DNA of 64,000 nucleotides from Butyrivibrio sp. FCS014 (GTDB lineage Bacteria > Bacillota > Clostridia > Lachnospirales > Lachnospiraceae), in assembly GCF_000526935.1 (NCBI RefSeq), contig NZ_JAHA01000007.1, positions 62,001-126,000 on the forward strand. Reading direction: 5' to 3'. The notes beneath the pieces are model-generated. The model did not search any database and was not told where the DNA came from. It saw nothing but the letters and a program-made list of their open reading frames with translations. Positions 29,455 to 39,507 of the stretch are shown in pieces. The position numbers and the translations under genes were made by a program. Every line of letters starts with the position of its first letter. Positions within the stretch are counted from its first letter, which is position 1.

Positions 29455-29489
29455 AGGCCGGGGCCGGTTTTTCCGCCCCGGCCTTTTTG
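29455..29489 (+). terminator. Sugar-transport operon terminator
   Basis: AGGCCGGGGC (29455-29464) pairs with GCCCCGGCCT (29475-29484), followed by TTTTT. Confidence 0.88.
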
Positions 29490-29537
29490 TGCTATACTAA
29501 TCGTACTAACAATATTTGTCAGTGAGAGGAAGCTTAG

Positions 29538-30353
29538 ATGATAACCAGTACCAGTAACGACCGGGTTAAGAAGGTTGTTTCATATGTAGAAAAGAGCAAG
29601 GCCCGCCGCGAGGACAAGGTCTTTGTCATAGAAGGCATGAAAATGCTAAGAGAAGCACCTGTGCTTCAGGTTAAGGAAGTCTACATCACCGAGAAGTTCC
29701 TTGACAGCGCCGGGGAGGACGACAAGGAGATCCTCTGGAGATACGGCGCCGAGACAGTCAGCGACGAAGTCATGAAGAAGATGTCCGACACCCAGACGCC
29801 CCAGGGAGTTCTGGCAGTTATGCGTCAGTACGAATACTCCGCTGAAGAGGTACTTACCGGCTACAACGAGAGCTCTTTTTCCGAGGGAAAAGAGACAGCG
29901 CCTCTCATTCTGGTCCTTGAGAACATCCAGGATCCCGGGAACCTTGGAACCATGCTAAGGTCCGGTGAGGGAGCAGGTGTTACGGGCGTGATCCTAAGCA
30001 AGGGATGCGCAGATATCTATAATCCCAAGGTAATAAGATCCACCATGGGTTCGATTTTCAGAATGCCTTTTATATATGTGGAGGACCTTCCCGGAACCGT
30101 GAAAGACCTTGAGACAAAGGGCATAAACACCTATGCGGCTCACCTCAAGGGAGAGAAGAACTACGACGAATTCGACTATACCGGGCCGACAGCTTTTTTG
30201 ATAGGAAACGAGGGCAACGGCCTGACAAAAGAAACTGCGGATGCAGCAAAGACCTACGTACTCATCCCCATGAAGGGAGAGGTGGAGTCCATGAATGCTG
30301 CTACATCATCAGCGATATTAACATTTGAAGCTTCAAGACAAAGGAGGGGGTGA
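29538..30353 (+). CDS. SpoU/TrmH-family RNA 2'-O-methyltransferase
   Basis: A 271-residue protein: an N-terminal substrate-binding domain (RVKKVVSYVEKSKARREDKVFVIEG) and a SpoU domain with the three knot motifs LENIQDPGNLGTMLRSGEGAG, IRSTMGSIFRMPF and FLIGNEGNGLTKE..IPMKGEVESMNAATSSAI. It resembles 23S rRNA methyltransferases of the RlmB/TsnR type; the target nucleotide is not certain. The stop overlaps the proC leader. Confidence 0.9.
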   Translation: MITSTSNDRVKKVVSYVEKSKARREDKVFVIEGMKMLREAPVLQVKEVYITEKFLDSAGEDDKEILWRYGAETVSDEVMKKMSDTQTPQGVLAVMRQYEYSAEEVLTGYNESSFSEGKETAPLILVLENIQDPGNLGTMLRSGEGAGVTGVILSKGCADIYNPKVIRSTMGSIFRMPFIYVEDLPGTVKDLETKGINTYAAHLKGEKNYDEFDYTGPTAFLIGNEGNGLTKETADAAKTYVLIPMKGEVESMNAATSSAILTFEASRQRRG

Positions 30354-30358
30354 ACCAA

Positions 30359-31156
30359 ATGACAATCGGATTTATCGGACTTGGAAACATGGCGAAGGCC
30401 ATGATCGGAGGTATGCTACAGAAAGGCGTTGTGGCGCCCAACGAGATCATAGGAACGGCGAACACCGAGGCGACCTGCCAAAAGGTGGCTGCTCAGTACG
30501 GCATTCAGACCCGCAATTCAAATGCGACGGTAGCCAAGGAGGCGGACATCATCTTCCTGGCTGTTAAGCCGGATTACATGTCAGTGGTCATCGCCGATAT
30601 TATGGACAGCGTGGATGACAGCAAGGTAATTGTCAGCATCGCTGCCGGAAGAAGTATTTCCTGGATTGCCAAGGAATTTGAGAAGCCCGTCAAGATCGTG
30701 AGGGTTATGCCCAATACTCCCGCCCTTGTGGGAGAGGGATGCTCTGCAGTCTGCAGAAATGACCTGGTGAGTGATGACGACCTTCACTTTATCATGGAGC
30801 TGCTTGGAAGCTTCGGCAAGGCTTATACTGTCAAGGAATCACTTATGGACGTGGTGGTTGGAGTATCAGGCTCCTCACCTGCATATGTCTTTTTATTCAT
30901 AGAGGCAATGGCCGATGCGGCTGTGGCAGGCGGAATGACCAGGAAACAAGCCTATGAATTCGCAGCCCAGTCCGTAATGGGCAGTGCCAAGATGGTTTTG
31001 GAGACCGGCAAGCATCCGGGCGAGCTAAAAGACATGGTTTGCTCCCCTGCAGGTACCACAATCGAGGCTGTGCGCGTACTTGAGGAGAACGGATTCAGGG
31101 GAACCGTTATGGATGCTGTATCTGCCTGCATTGACAAGAGCCGAAATCTTTGTTAA
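30359..31156 (+). CDS. proC: Pyrroline-5-carboxylate reductase
   Basis: A 265-residue enzyme of the last step of proline synthesis (NAD(P)H-dependent). Rossmann motif IGFIGLGNMAKAMIGGM, then VRVMPNTPALVGEG, and the C-terminal dimer helices with SGSSPAYVFLFIEAMADAAV and SPAGTTIEAVRVLEE. The ATG at 30359 is well placed after GGAGGGGG; an in-frame GTG at 30350 is less likely. Translated with the upstream methyltransferase. Confidence 0.95.
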   Translation: MTIGFIGLGNMAKAMIGGMLQKGVVAPNEIIGTANTEATCQKVAAQYGIQTRNSNATVAKEADIIFLAVKPDYMSVVIADIMDSVDDSKVIVSIAAGRSISWIAKEFEKPVKIVRVMPNTPALVGEGCSAVCRNDLVSDDDLHFIMELLGSFGKAYTVKESLMDVVVGVSGSSPAYVFLFIEAMADAAVAGGMTRKQAYEFAAQSVMGSAKMVLETGKHPGELKDMVCSPAGTTIEAVRVLEENGFRGTVMDAVSACIDKSRNLC

Positions 31157-31172
31157 TATTTCCTGCGGAGTG

Positions 31173-31219
31173 TTTTCACATTCTTAACAAGTTGCAACAA
31201 AGTTGTAACAAACTTATGA
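31173..31219 (+). promoter_or_regulatory. Run of (C/A)ACA repeats before the cell-wall hydrolase gene
   Basis: TTCACA, TTAACA, GCAACA and GTAACA follow each other at 9-11 bp steps (31175-31210), then TTATGA (31214-31219). The layout resembles the leader of the surface-protein gene at 11731. A response-regulator site is possible. Confidence 0.3.
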
Positions 31220-31235
31220 GGATAGCGGGAGAGAT

Positions 31236-32354
31236 ATGGACAAGTCAGTAAAGTTGTCTGCCGGCCTGTCAAGGCGCCTTGTTTCGGCATGCCTTGCATT
31301 GAGTGTATTTTTAGGCTCGGGGATGACCGTAGAGGCAAGGAATACATCAAGCTATTTGGAACTTGCTACAGGAATAACAAACATTATCAGCCCAATTTCG
31401 CCTCTGGGCATGGACAGCGAGGCGCCTGAAGTTAAGGCGGCGGAGAATGCGGAGAAGTCTTCTGCATCATCCAGCGCTTCAAGCCAGGAGGAAGAGAAAG
31501 AGAGCCCGAAGATCGTAATGGCCAACGTCAGCAAGGTCATGAACGTCAGGGAAGAGCCCAGTGAGGACGCCGTTAAGGTAGGTGTCCTTTACAAGGACTG
31601 CGGTGGTAAACTTCTTGACAGACAGGACGGATGGAGCAAGATCCAGTCCGGCGAGCTGATTGGATGGGCCAAGGATGAGTATCTTCTTTTCGATGAGGAT
31701 GCGGAGGCTCTTGCCGAGGAACTGGGCAAACAGATCGTTACAAGCCAGAGCAGTGCTCTTAACGTAAGAGCAGAGGCATCTGCGGATGCAGAGATTCTGG
31801 GAGTTCTCACTGAGAAGACCTTCGTTGATATGATCGAGGATCTGGGCAACGGCTGGATCGCCATCGATTACAACGACGAGACGGGTTATGTTCAGTCCGA
31901 ATATGTAACAACAGATTTTAAGATAGACCAGGGTGAGACCGTAGCGGCCATCAAGCTCCGTGAGGAAGCTGAGAAGAAGGCTGCACTTACCAGGAACCGC
32001 GGCGCAGTCAGCGCAGATGCGGATGAGGTCAAGCTTCTGGCAGCACTTATCCAGTGCGAGGCAGGTAATCAGCCTTACGAGGGAAGAGTCGCTGTTGGTG
32101 CGGTTGTCCTTAACAGGGTTAAGTCAGGTGCTTATCCCAACAGTATATACGGTGTTATCTATGCATCAGGCCAGTTTACACCAGCCCTTAACGGAACAGT
32201 GGCTAAGGTATACAACAGCGGCAGGATCAGTGATACCAACATCCAGGCAGCTCAGGCAGCCATAGGCGGTGAGACGACCGTAGGCGGAGCGCTTCACTTC
32301 AGAAGGGTCAACGGAAGAGAGGGTATCATCATCGGAGCCCATGTATTCTGGTAA
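31236..32354 (+). CDS. SH3-domain cell wall hydrolase (SleB/Hydrolase_2 type)
   Basis: A 372-residue exported protein: signal peptide (about 1-30), Ser/Glu-rich linker, two bacterial SH3 repeats (SKVMNVREEPSEDAVKVGVL, SSALNVRAEASADAEILGVL), a basic helical link, and a C-terminal Hydrolase_2 domain (LAALIQCEAGNQPYEGRVAVG, AVVLNRVKSGAYP, with the catalytic Glu in QCEAGNQ). SleB-type enzymes are lytic transglycosylases; here the SH3 repeats suggest binding to vegetative wall rather than spore cortex. Confidence 0.88.
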   Translation: MDKSVKLSAGLSRRLVSACLALSVFLGSGMTVEARNTSSYLELATGITNIISPISPLGMDSEAPEVKAAENAEKSSASSSASSQEEEKESPKIVMANVSKVMNVREEPSEDAVKVGVLYKDCGGKLLDRQDGWSKIQSGELIGWAKDEYLLFDEDAEALAEELGKQIVTSQSSALNVRAEASADAEILGVLTEKTFVDMIEDLGNGWIAIDYNDETGYVQSEYVTTDFKIDQGETVAAIKLREEAEKKAALTRNRGAVSADADEVKLLAALIQCEAGNQPYEGRVAVGAVVLNRVKSGAYPNSIYGVIYASGQFTPALNGTVAKVYNSGRISDTNIQAAQAAIGGETTVGGALHFRRVNGREGIIIGAHVFW

Positions 32355-32398
32355 TTAAACATAGGGGTGCACAAAAAGCCCGCATAATGGTAGAATGA

Positions 32399-32428
32399 AG
32401 GGGATTGCAGAAACTGCAATCCCTTTTT
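32399..32428 (+). terminator. Terminator between the cell-wall hydrolase gene and argF
   Basis: AAGGGATTGCAG (32399-32410) pairs perfectly with CTGCAATCCCTT (32414-32425), followed by TTT. Confidence 0.85.
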
Positions 32429-32476
32429 CACTGGTTTTTTTGCCTATTAATAATTTCATATACAAGGAGGAGCCAC

Positions 32477-33466
32477 ATGAATCTGTACGGACGGGATTTT
32501 TTGAAACTGCTGGATTTTACCACAGAAGAGATCGAGTATCTCATAGACCTGGCAGCAGAGCTTAAGGACAAAAAGAAGAACGGTGTTCTTCATGACGAGC
32601 TTAGAGGCCGCAATATAGCGCTCATTTTTGAGAAAACCAGTACCAGAACCAGGTGCTCCTTTGAAGTGGCTGCCCACGACCTTGGAATGGGCACCACATA
32701 TCTTAACCCCACTGATTCCCAGATCGGCAAGAAGGAGAGCATTGCAGATACCGCAAGGGTTCTGGCAAGCATGTACGACGGTATCGAGTACCGCGGCTAC
32801 GGGCAGGAGATCGTTGAGACCATTGCAAAGTACAGCAAGGTTCCTGTATGGAATGGCCTTACCAACGAGTTCCACCCCACGCAGATGCTGGCAGATGCCC
32901 TGACCATCAGAGAGCACTTCGGACACCTTAAGGGGATCCATCTGGTTTACATGGGTGATGCAAGGTACAACACCGGCAATTCCCTGATGGTTCTTTGCGC
33001 CAAGCTTGGAATGCACTTTACCGCTGTTTCCAACAAGAAGTACTTCCCGGGAAAAGAGCTGGTGGAGGAGTGCCGGAAGATCGCCGAAACCACAGGAGCT
33101 GTCATCGACTTTAGCGAGGATGCCATCGAGGGAACCAAAGGTGCTGACGTTATCTACACCGACATCTGGGTATCCATGGGCGAACCCGACGAAGTCTGGG
33201 AAGAGCGTATCAGGGACCTCAAGCCCTATATGGTAACCATGGACATCATGAACAATGCCGGCCCTCAGTGCGTATTCATGCACTGCCTGCCTTCATTCCA
33301 TGATCTCAACACCGGAATCGGCAGGGACATCAAGGAAAGGTACGGACTGGACGAGATGGAAGTTACAGATGAAGTTTTTGAGTCAGACAGGTCCATCGTA
33401 TTTGAAGAAGCAGAGAACCGTATGCACACCATCAAGGCTGTGATGCTGGCAACTCTCAGGAAATAA
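32477..33466 (+). CDS. argF: Ornithine carbamoyltransferase
   Basis: A 329-residue arginine-pathway enzyme that makes citrulline. Motifs are the carbamoyl phosphate loop [14 protein letters not shown], the YRGYGQE region, [27 protein letters not shown] and the catalytic HCLPSFHD. The ATG at 32477 follows AAGGAGG. No ARG-box palindrome was seen. Probably cotranscribed with birA 21 bases downstream. Confidence 0.96.
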   Translation: MNLYGRDFLKLLDFTTEEIEYLIDLAAELKDKKKNGVLHDELRGRNIALIFEKTSTRTRCSFEVAAHDLGMGTTYLNPTDSQIGKKESIADTARVLASMYDGIEYRGYGQEIVETIAKYSKVPVWNGLTNEFHPTQMLADALTIREHFGHLKGIHLVYMGDARYNTGNSLMVLCAKLGMHFTAVSNKKYFPGKELVEECRKIAETTGAVIDFSEDAIEGTKGADVIYTDIWVSMGEPDEVWEERIRDLKPYMVTMDIMNNAGPQCVFMHCLPSFHDLNTGIGRDIKERYGLDEMEVTDEVFESDRSIVFEEAENRMHTIKAVMLATLRK

Positions 33467-33487
33467 TTAGCAAAGGATGCAGAAAGC

Positions 33488-34537
33488 ATGCTTGGCAGCA
33501 GTAAGATAATAAGCCTGCTCCGAACAAGGTGGGCAGGAAGAAATACAGTTTACAAAGACATAACGGGCTCCACCAATGACGATGCAAAAGAGCTGGCGGC
33601 TGCCGGTGCAGATCACGGCACGCTGGTGGTTGCGGACCGGCAGGATACCGGCAGAGGCTCAAGGGGCCGAAGCTGGGAGACACCTCCCGGAGCAAACATC
33701 GCCATGAGCCTTATAGTACGGCCCAATATCCCCATAGATCGGGTTCCCATGCTGACACTGGTGATGGGACTTTCTGTGGCGGAGGGCGCAGACGAGGCCA
33801 TTAAAGAGACAGCAGAACTGCAGGGGAGTGAAGGCGCAACCGGTGCAGCAAACAGTGGACCGGCGACCACAGCGCACGAAGATGCCTCCAAGGATAACCT
33901 CGTACCTGCCTGCGGTATCAAGTGGCCCAACGACGTGGTTTTAGCAGAAAGGAAGATCTGCGGAATACTCACAGAGCTTCACATGAATCCCGATGGTTCT
34001 ATAGGCGATGTAGTCATAGGCGTTGGCATCAATGTTAACATGAAACACGAAGATTTTGCCGAGAGCATAAGGCAGGTGGCGGGATCTCTTTTGACCGGAA
34101 CCGGACTTAGGGTGGACAGAAGCCTGGTGGTGGCAAGGGTCATGGAGAGGTTCGAGGAGAACTATGAGAAGTTCACCGAAACCTGCGACCTGTCACTTTT
34201 AAGGCAGCAGTACGAGGCAAGACTCCTTAACAAGGACCGGCAGGTGATACTCATAGACCCCAAAAGGACGGCGGACATAGCTTCGAGGAGCAGCGTGGAA
34301 GATAAGTTCAGGGAGCAGAATGCAGCTTTGGACGCAGATGCCAAGGCCGGCAGCGCGAAGGCAGAAGGTGCCGCAGCCGGAAATACGAAGGCATCAGGCA
34401 CCGCGGCTTCGGAGGAAACCGGCACAGCGCTTGGAATAACAGATCTTGGAGAACTCAGAGTAAAGCTTTCAAACGGCGAAGAGCTGCAGGTTAATTCCGG
34501 AGAAGTTTCTGTTCGCGGAGTCTACGGATACGTGTGA
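33488..34537 (+). CDS. birA: Biotin-[acetyl-CoA-carboxylase] ligase
   Basis: A 349-residue biotin protein ligase. It has DRQDTGRGSRGRSWETPPG (biotinyl-AMP loop), IKWPNDVVLAERKICGIL and GVGINVNM. No N-terminal helix-turn-helix is present, so it is a ligase only and not a repressor. Two low-complexity Ala/Gly/Thr-rich insertions (about residues 115-140 and 275-315) enlarge it. It follows argF and precedes coaX. Confidence 0.92.
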   Translation: MLGSSKIISLLRTRWAGRNTVYKDITGSTNDDAKELAAAGADHGTLVVADRQDTGRGSRGRSWETPPGANIAMSLIVRPNIPIDRVPMLTLVMGLSVAEGADEAIKETAELQGSEGATGAANSGPATTAHEDASKDNLVPACGIKWPNDVVLAERKICGILTELHMNPDGSIGDVVIGVGINVNMKHEDFAESIRQVAGSLLTGTGLRVDRSLVVARVMERFEENYEKFTETCDLSLLRQQYEARLLNKDRQVILIDPKRTADIASRSSVEDKFREQNAALDADAKAGSAKAEGAAAGNTKASGTAASEETGTALGITDLGELRVKLSNGEELQVNSGEVSVRGVYGYV

Positions 34538-34570
34538 TAGCCACACATTTTTTGATGGAGAGATAAGAAG

Positions 34571-35386
34571 ATGATACTGGTGGCAGATGTTGGAAATACT
34601 AATATAACCTTCGGAGTTTTCAAAGGAGAGACGCTAAAGAGCTCCTTCAGGATGATCTCCAGGATCGAGCATACCTCCGATGAGTACGGAATGCAGATCC
34701 TTTCAATGCTGAGCCTAAACGGGATTGACAAAGAGGACATTGAGGGCGTGATGATTGCCAGCGTTGTTCCCAAGATAATGCACGCGCTGGTAAACGCCAT
34801 CGTGAAATACATCGGGAAAAGACCTTACATCGTGGGCCCGGGGATCAAGACGGGAATCAAGATCAAAACGGATAACCCCAGGGAAGTGGGACCGGACCTT
34901 ATCGTGGATTCGGTAGCGGCCTTTGAAATCTATGGCGGACCGGTGCTGGTGGTGGACTTTGGAACGGCGACCACCTATGTGACTGTCAATGAGAAGGGTG
35001 AGTTTTTTGCGGGAGTGGTTTCTCCGGGAATCAGGATCTCCGCAAGGGCACTGTGGGAAGGAACCGCCAAGCTGCCGGAGATTGAGATCAAGAAGCCTGA
35101 CAGCATCCTTGCAAAGGAGACCATCTCCAGCATGCAGGCAGGACTAATTTACGGCCAGATTGGCCAGTCCAAGTACATCATTACAGAGATGAAAAAAGCC
35201 TCCGGCTGCCCGGACATGAAAGTAGTAGCCACAGGCGGTCTCGGAAGGCTCATCGCCGAAGAGACGGAAGAGATAGACATTTACGACCCCACGCTTACAC
35301 TTAAGGGTCTGCAGATATTATATGAAAAGAACCGCAGGCAGAAGCCTCAGAACAAAGAATTTGACGATCAGGATCATCCTGAATAA
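34571..35386 (+). CDS. coaX: Type III pantothenate kinase
   Basis: A 271-residue ASKHA-fold kinase of the first step of coenzyme A synthesis. Motifs: [12 protein letters not shown] (phosphate loop), [35 protein letters not shown] and GGVV-like [19 protein letters not shown]. Start follows GATGGAGAGATAAG. It lies with birA, a common clostridial pairing. Confidence 0.95.
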   Translation: MILVADVGNTNITFGVFKGETLKSSFRMISRIEHTSDEYGMQILSMLSLNGIDKEDIEGVMIASVVPKIMHALVNAIVKYIGKRPYIVGPGIKTGIKIKTDNPREVGPDLIVDSVAAFEIYGGPVLVVDFGTATTYVTVNEKGEFFAGVVSPGIRISARALWEGTAKLPEIEIKKPDSILAKETISSMQAGLIYGQIGQSKYIITEMKKASGCPDMKVVATGGLGRLIAEETEEIDIYDPTLTLKGLQILYEKNRRQKPQNKEFDDQDHPE

Positions 35387-35409
35387 GCCGGCGGTTTAAA
35401 GGAGCAGTT

Positions 35410-35886
35410 ATGGGCGCTAAGGAATTTGAAGACGAGTACAAAAAAGAATTTGAACAGAACATAGACAACAGCGGGGATGACCTGCATATCGACGAGATGC
35501 AGAAGACCAACAAGGGAAGGGTGTTTGAAGAAAATGCCGGCGGCAGAGTGGTGCTTTGTGGTGCCAACGCCTACGAGCAGAAGTATTACTTCAACCCCAT
35601 CTTCAAGCAGATCCCCGAGAGCATCAAGAAGGAGCTGAACATCATCAGCGTTCTCTTTACCCAGGAGGCGGGCGGTATCTTTACCATCGTCTTTGAAGAG
35701 GACGGCAATATCTCAATCGAGACCAATGCCGACGAGGAGGACATCACCTACGACGAGATCACAGCGGGACTTCTTGTAAGCGAAGTAAGAAGGAAGAGAC
35801 AGGATCTTTTCGAGGCACTGGGTCTTTACTACAGGATCTACGTGCTTCACGAGAATCCGGCGGATATATTAGGAGACGAAGACTGA
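35410..35886 (+). CDS. Conserved protein of unknown function (DUF6145-like)
   Basis: A 158-residue acidic soluble protein with a charged N-terminus and the block ENAGGRVVLCGANAYEQKYYF, then a beta-rich centre and ITAGLLVSEVRRKRQDLFEAL. It fits a small Lachnospiraceae family found beside coaX and dusB; DUF6145 is a tentative name. It lies 23 bases after coaX with a GGAG start signal. Function unknown. Confidence 0.7.
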   Translation: MGAKEFEDEYKKEFEQNIDNSGDDLHIDEMQKTNKGRVFEENAGGRVVLCGANAYEQKYYFNPIFKQIPESIKKELNIISVLFTQEAGGIFTIVFEEDGNISIETNADEEDITYDEITAGLLVSEVRRKRQDLFEALGLYYRIYVLHENPADILGDED

Positions 35887-35973
35887 GATAGATAGTCTCT
35901 GATTTTCGTGAGCGAAGCTTGTTCTGGCGAGCGATAGCGAGAGCAGAACTACCTTGATAAGGAATTTTGATTT

Positions 35974-36954
35974 ATGGCAGGCTACGGCAAGCTGCAGATA
36001 GGCAGCGTAACTCTTGACAACAACATAATACTGGGACCGATGGCAGGGGTATCCGACCTGCCGTTTCGTGTTTTATGCAGCGAAATGGGAGCGGGAATGG
36101 TGTGCATGGAGATGATAAGCGCCAAGGCCATTCTCTACAAGAACCGCAACACCAACATGCTGCTGGAGATCCACGAGAACGAGCATCCGGTAAGCCTCCA
36201 GCTCTTTGGCTCCGAGCCTGAGATAATGGCACAGGCCGTGGAGATGATAAAGGATAGGCCCTACGACATTCTGGATGTGAACATGGGATGCCCTGTGCCC
36301 AAGATCGTGGGCAACGGCGAGGGCTCGGCTCTTATGAAGAATCCGAAGCTCATCGAGGAAATCGTTGCGGCGCTGGCCAAGGTGTCCGACAGACCCATTA
36401 CCGTTAAAATAAGGAAGGGCTTCAACGAAAATTCCGTAAACGCAGTTGAGTGCGCGCTGGCAGCACAGCAGGGCGGAGCGGCAGCGGTTGCCGTCCATGG
36501 AAGAACCAGAGAGCAGTTCTATTCAGGCAAGGCCGACTGGGATATCATAAGACAGGTAAAAGAGGCATTGAAGGTGCCGGTTATCGGAAACGGCGATGTG
36601 GTTGACGGAGAGAGCGCAAAGCGGATGTTTGAGGAGACCGGGTGCGACGGCGTAATGGTGGCAAGGGCAGCCCAGGGCAATCCGTTTATCTTCCGGGAAA
36701 TTAATAGCTTTTTTACCCTGGGGAAGGCATGTGAGCGGCCGACGCAGCGTGAAGTTTACGACACAGTCATAAGGCATGCAGACATGCAGCTTAAGTACAA
36801 GGGCGAATACATCGGAATCAGGGAGATGAGAAAGCACGTGTCATGGTACACCACGGGGATGCCGGGAAGCGCCAGATTCCGCAATGAGATAAACCAGATG
36901 ACGGATATGGAGTCCCTAAAGAGCGCCTGCGCAAAGGTCATGCTGGGAGAGTAA
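35974..36954 (+). CDS. dusB: tRNA-dihydrouridine synthase
   Basis: A 326-residue FMN enzyme reducing uridines in tRNA D-loops. TIM-barrel motifs: LGPMAGVSDLPFRVLCSEMGAG, DVNMGCPVPKIVGNGEGSALM (catalytic Cys in MGCP), VKIRKGF, VAVHGRTREQFYSG and GNGDVVDGESAKRMFEETG, which are characteristic of DusB. It follows the DUF6145-like gene after an 87-base gap with short inverted repeats. Confidence 0.94.
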   Translation: MAGYGKLQIGSVTLDNNIILGPMAGVSDLPFRVLCSEMGAGMVCMEMISAKAILYKNRNTNMLLEIHENEHPVSLQLFGSEPEIMAQAVEMIKDRPYDILDVNMGCPVPKIVGNGEGSALMKNPKLIEEIVAALAKVSDRPITVKIRKGFNENSVNAVECALAAQQGGAAAVAVHGRTREQFYSGKADWDIIRQVKEALKVPVIGNGDVVDGESAKRMFEETGCDGVMVARAAQGNPFIFREINSFFTLGKACERPTQREVYDTVIRHADMQLKYKGEYIGIREMRKHVSWYTTGMPGSARFRNEINQMTDMESLKSACAKVMLGE

Positions 36955-36963
36955 AAACATACG

Positions 36964-36992
36964 TTGACACACCCAGTTATAGACTGTATAAT
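36964..36992 (+). promoter_or_regulatory. Perfect consensus promoter for greA-lysS
   Basis: TTGACA (36964-36969), 17-base spacer, TATAAT (36987-36992). Both hexamers match the sigma-70/A consensus exactly. Confidence 0.88.
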
Positions 36993-37097
36993 AGCAAAGT
37001 TAAAAGGAGCTAAAGATTGTTGGGTTAGTACCGATAAATATATAGTGAAAGCCGAAACGGCGGCGATTCAAACTTTGTGAAGGGCAGGAATTAGGAA

Positions 37098-37580
37098 ATG
37101 GAAGAGAAGAAGAATATTTTAACTTATGAAGGTCTCAAGAAATATGAGGATGAGCTTCACGAGCTGAAGGTAGTCAAGAGAAAAGAAGTTGCCGAGAAGA
37201 TCAAAGAGGCAAGAGAGCAGGGCGACCTTTCAGAGAACGCCGAGTACGATGCAGCTAAAGACGAGCAGCGCGACATCGAAGCAAGGATCGAAGCCCTTGA
37301 GAAGATCCTCAAGAACGCAGAAGTAGTTGTTGAAGAGGATGTAGACCTGAACAAGATCAGCATCGGATGCAAAGTTAAGATCCGTGACCTTGAGTTCAAC
37401 GAGGATCTTGAGTACAAGATTGTAGGTTCATCAGAGGCTAACAGCCTTAAGGGCAAGATCTCAAACGAGTCACCTGTCGGAAAGGCTCTTATCGGTGCCA
37501 AGAAGGGACAGACAGTTTCAGTAGAGACACAGGCTGGCGTCCTTAAGTACAAGGTACTTGGAATCGAGAGATCTGAGTAA
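37098..37580 (+). CDS. greA: Transcription elongation factor GreA
   Basis: A 160-residue factor that rescues backtracked RNA polymerase. An N-terminal coiled coil with the tip acidic residues ([16 protein letters not shown]) and a C-terminal FKBP-like domain ([28 protein letters not shown]). Length is normal. First gene after a consensus promoter. Confidence 0.96.
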   Translation: MEEKKNILTYEGLKKYEDELHELKVVKRKEVAEKIKEAREQGDLSENAEYDAAKDEQRDIEARIEALEKILKNAEVVVEEDVDLNKISIGCKVKIRDLEFNEDLEYKIVGSSEANSLKGKISNESPVGKALIGAKKGQTVSVETQAGVLKYKVLGIERSE

Positions 37581-37595
37581 TAAATTTGATTTAGG

Positions 37596-37625
37596 AGCCG
37601 GCGATCTGAGAGTAGGTCGTCGGCT
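37596..37625 (+). other. Hairpin between greA and lysS
   Basis: AGCCGGCGATCT (37596-37607) pairs with AGGTCGTCGGCT (37614-37625), 12 bp with two G-U pairs and a 6-base loop. Only a weak T-rich stretch follows, so it may be a partial terminator or processing site. Confidence 0.45.
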
Positions 37626-37706
37626 TTACTTTAATAATAAGATGCAGATGTACAGCAATGTCGCTGTGAACATTGATCAGCAGAAACCAGCACAGGAGGA
37701 ATTAAC

Positions 37707-39275
37707 GTGGCAGAGAATAATCAGCAGAACAATCAGCAGAATGCACCTGCAGAGGACGTTGGACGTCTTCGTCAGGTAAGAAGAGACAAGCTCTCCGAGC
37801 TTCAGGCTCAGGGAAGGGATCCTTTCCGGATCGTTAAATATGATCAGACCCATCATACCCAGGAGGTTCGTGACAACTTCGAGACACTTGAGTTTGTTGC
37901 ACCTACAGACGAGGACGGCAGGGCAGTTGTAGTGCCCATGTCAGACATCCCCGCAGAGAAGATCGTTTCCCTTGCAGGACGTATGATGAGCAAGCGTGTA
38001 ATGGGTAAGGCTTCCTTTGCAAATCTTCAGGACAGAGACGGCCGCATGCAGCTGTACGTTTCAAGAAACGACCTTGGCGACGAGGCCTATGCTGATTTCA
38101 AGAAGATGGACATCGGCGATATCATCGGTGTTAAGGGCTTTGCTTTCAGAACCAAGACCGGTGAGATATCAGTTCATGTTAAAGAGCTGACTCTTTTGTC
38201 CAAGTCTCTTATGCCCCTGCCTGAGAAATTCCACGGCCTTACAGATACAGAGATCAGATACAGACAGCGCTACGTTGACCTTATCATGAACGAGGATGTT
38301 AAAGAGACCTTCAAGAAGAGAAGTGCTATCCTTCGTGAGATCCGTAACTTCCTTGCAGAGCGTGACTTCCTTGAGGTTGAGACTCCCATGCTTGTTGAGA
38401 ACGCAGGCGGCGCAGCAGCAAGACCTTTCATCACACACTACAATGCCCTGGATGAGGAGAGAAAGCTTCGTATTTCACTGGAGCTCTATCTTAAGAGACT
38501 TATCGTTGGCGGTCTTGAGAGAGTATACGAGATCGGACGAGTATTCAGAAATGAGGGAGTAGATACCAGACACAACCCTGAGTTCACACTTATGGAGCTG
38601 TACCAGGCTTACACAGATTACGAGGGAATGATGGAGCTTACAGAGTCCATGTTCCGTTATCTTGCCGAGAAGGTTTGCGGCACAACACTTATCAAGTACG
38701 GCGACAACGAGATTGATCTCGGAAAGCCTTTCGAGCGTCTTACAATGAACGACGCAATCAAGAAGTACGCAGGCATTGACTTTGATGCTGTTAAGAGCGA
38801 CGAGGAAGCCAAGGCTATTGCCAAGGAACACAATATCGAGTTTGAGGATCGTCACACAAAGGGCGACATCATCAACCTCTTCTTTGAGGAGTATTGCGAG
38901 AAGAACCTGATCCAGCCTACATTCATCATGGATCATCCTCTTGCCATCTCACCTCTTACCAAGAAGAAGCCCACAGATCCCGAGAAGGTTGAGCGTTTCG
39001 AACTCTTCATCAACACCTGGGAGATGTGCAACGCCTACTCCGAGCTTAACGATCCCATCGACCAGCGTGAGCGTTTCGCTGCTCAGGATGCTAACGCAGC
39101 AGCCGGCGACGAAGAGGCTGAGCACACCGACGAGGACTTCCTTAATGCCCTCGAAGTTGGTATGGCTCCTACAGGTGGTATCGGCTACGGTATCGACAGA
39201 CTCTGCATGCTGCTGACAGATAGCGCTACCATCAGAGACGTGCTGCTGTTCCCGACACTTAAGAGCATGAAGTAA
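37707..39275 (+). CDS. lysS: Lysyl-tRNA synthetase, class II
   Basis: A 522-residue enzyme. A Gln/Asn-rich head, the OB-fold anticodon domain ([26 protein letters not shown]), then class II motif 1 ([21 protein letters not shown]), motif 2 ([22 protein letters not shown]) and motif 3 ([19 protein letters not shown]). GTG start at 37707 after CAGGAGGA. It ends in a strong terminator, after which the plasmid-like module begins. Confidence 0.96.
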   Translation: MAENNQQNNQQNAPAEDVGRLRQVRRDKLSELQAQGRDPFRIVKYDQTHHTQEVRDNFETLEFVAPTDEDGRAVVVPMSDIPAEKIVSLAGRMMSKRVMGKASFANLQDRDGRMQLYVSRNDLGDEAYADFKKMDIGDIIGVKGFAFRTKTGEISVHVKELTLLSKSLMPLPEKFHGLTDTEIRYRQRYVDLIMNEDVKETFKKRSAILREIRNFLAERDFLEVETPMLVENAGGAAARPFITHYNALDEERKLRISLELYLKRLIVGGLERVYEIGRVFRNEGVDTRHNPEFTLMELYQAYTDYEGMMELTESMFRYLAEKVCGTTLIKYGDNEIDLGKPFERLTMNDAIKKYAGIDFDAVKSDEEAKAIAKEHNIEFEDRHTKGDIINLFFEEYCEKNLIQPTFIMDHPLAISPLTKKKPTDPEKVERFELFINTWEMCNAYSELNDPIDQRERFAAQDANAAAGDEEAEHTDEDFLNALEVGMAPTGGIGYGIDRLCMLLTDSATIRDVLLFPTLKSMK

Positions 39276-39314
39276 AAAACTCAGTGTTCATGCGGGTTTC
39301 AAGAGTTGAAATGA

Positions 39315-39338
39315 TATTTGACAGCAAATTTGACAGCA
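39315..39338. repeat. Tandem 12-bp repeat ATTTGACAGCA(A/T) behind lysS
   Basis: ATTTGACAGCAA is followed at once by ATTTGACAGCAT, between the lysS stop and its terminator, at the junction with the plasmid-like module. It could be part of an attachment site or a scar; the partner copy is not in the window. Confidence 0.35.
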
Positions 39339-39405
39339 TATAGAGCGTGCAATGTAGTAAAATACAGTACGTTTTGTGATTTGGCAAATAAAATATAATG
39401 GAATT

Positions 39406-39446
39406 AAGAGTCATTTTTGAAGAAATTCAAAGATGGCTCTTTTTGT
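39406..39446 (+). terminator. lysS terminator
   Basis: A 16-bp stem (39406-39421 with 39426-39441, two G-U pairs) on a GAAA loop, followed by TTTGTTT. Confidence 0.85.
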
Positions 39447-39507
39447 TTACTCAGAAGCCATGACATGTAGTAGGGCGTTCATCAACAACAAAATAAGGAG
39501 GCAAGAC

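Noticed and set aside
35930-35950. Inverted repeat before dusB as riboswitch or terminator
   Set aside because: GTTCTG/CAGAAC arms are short, with no T run and no resemblance to a known class.
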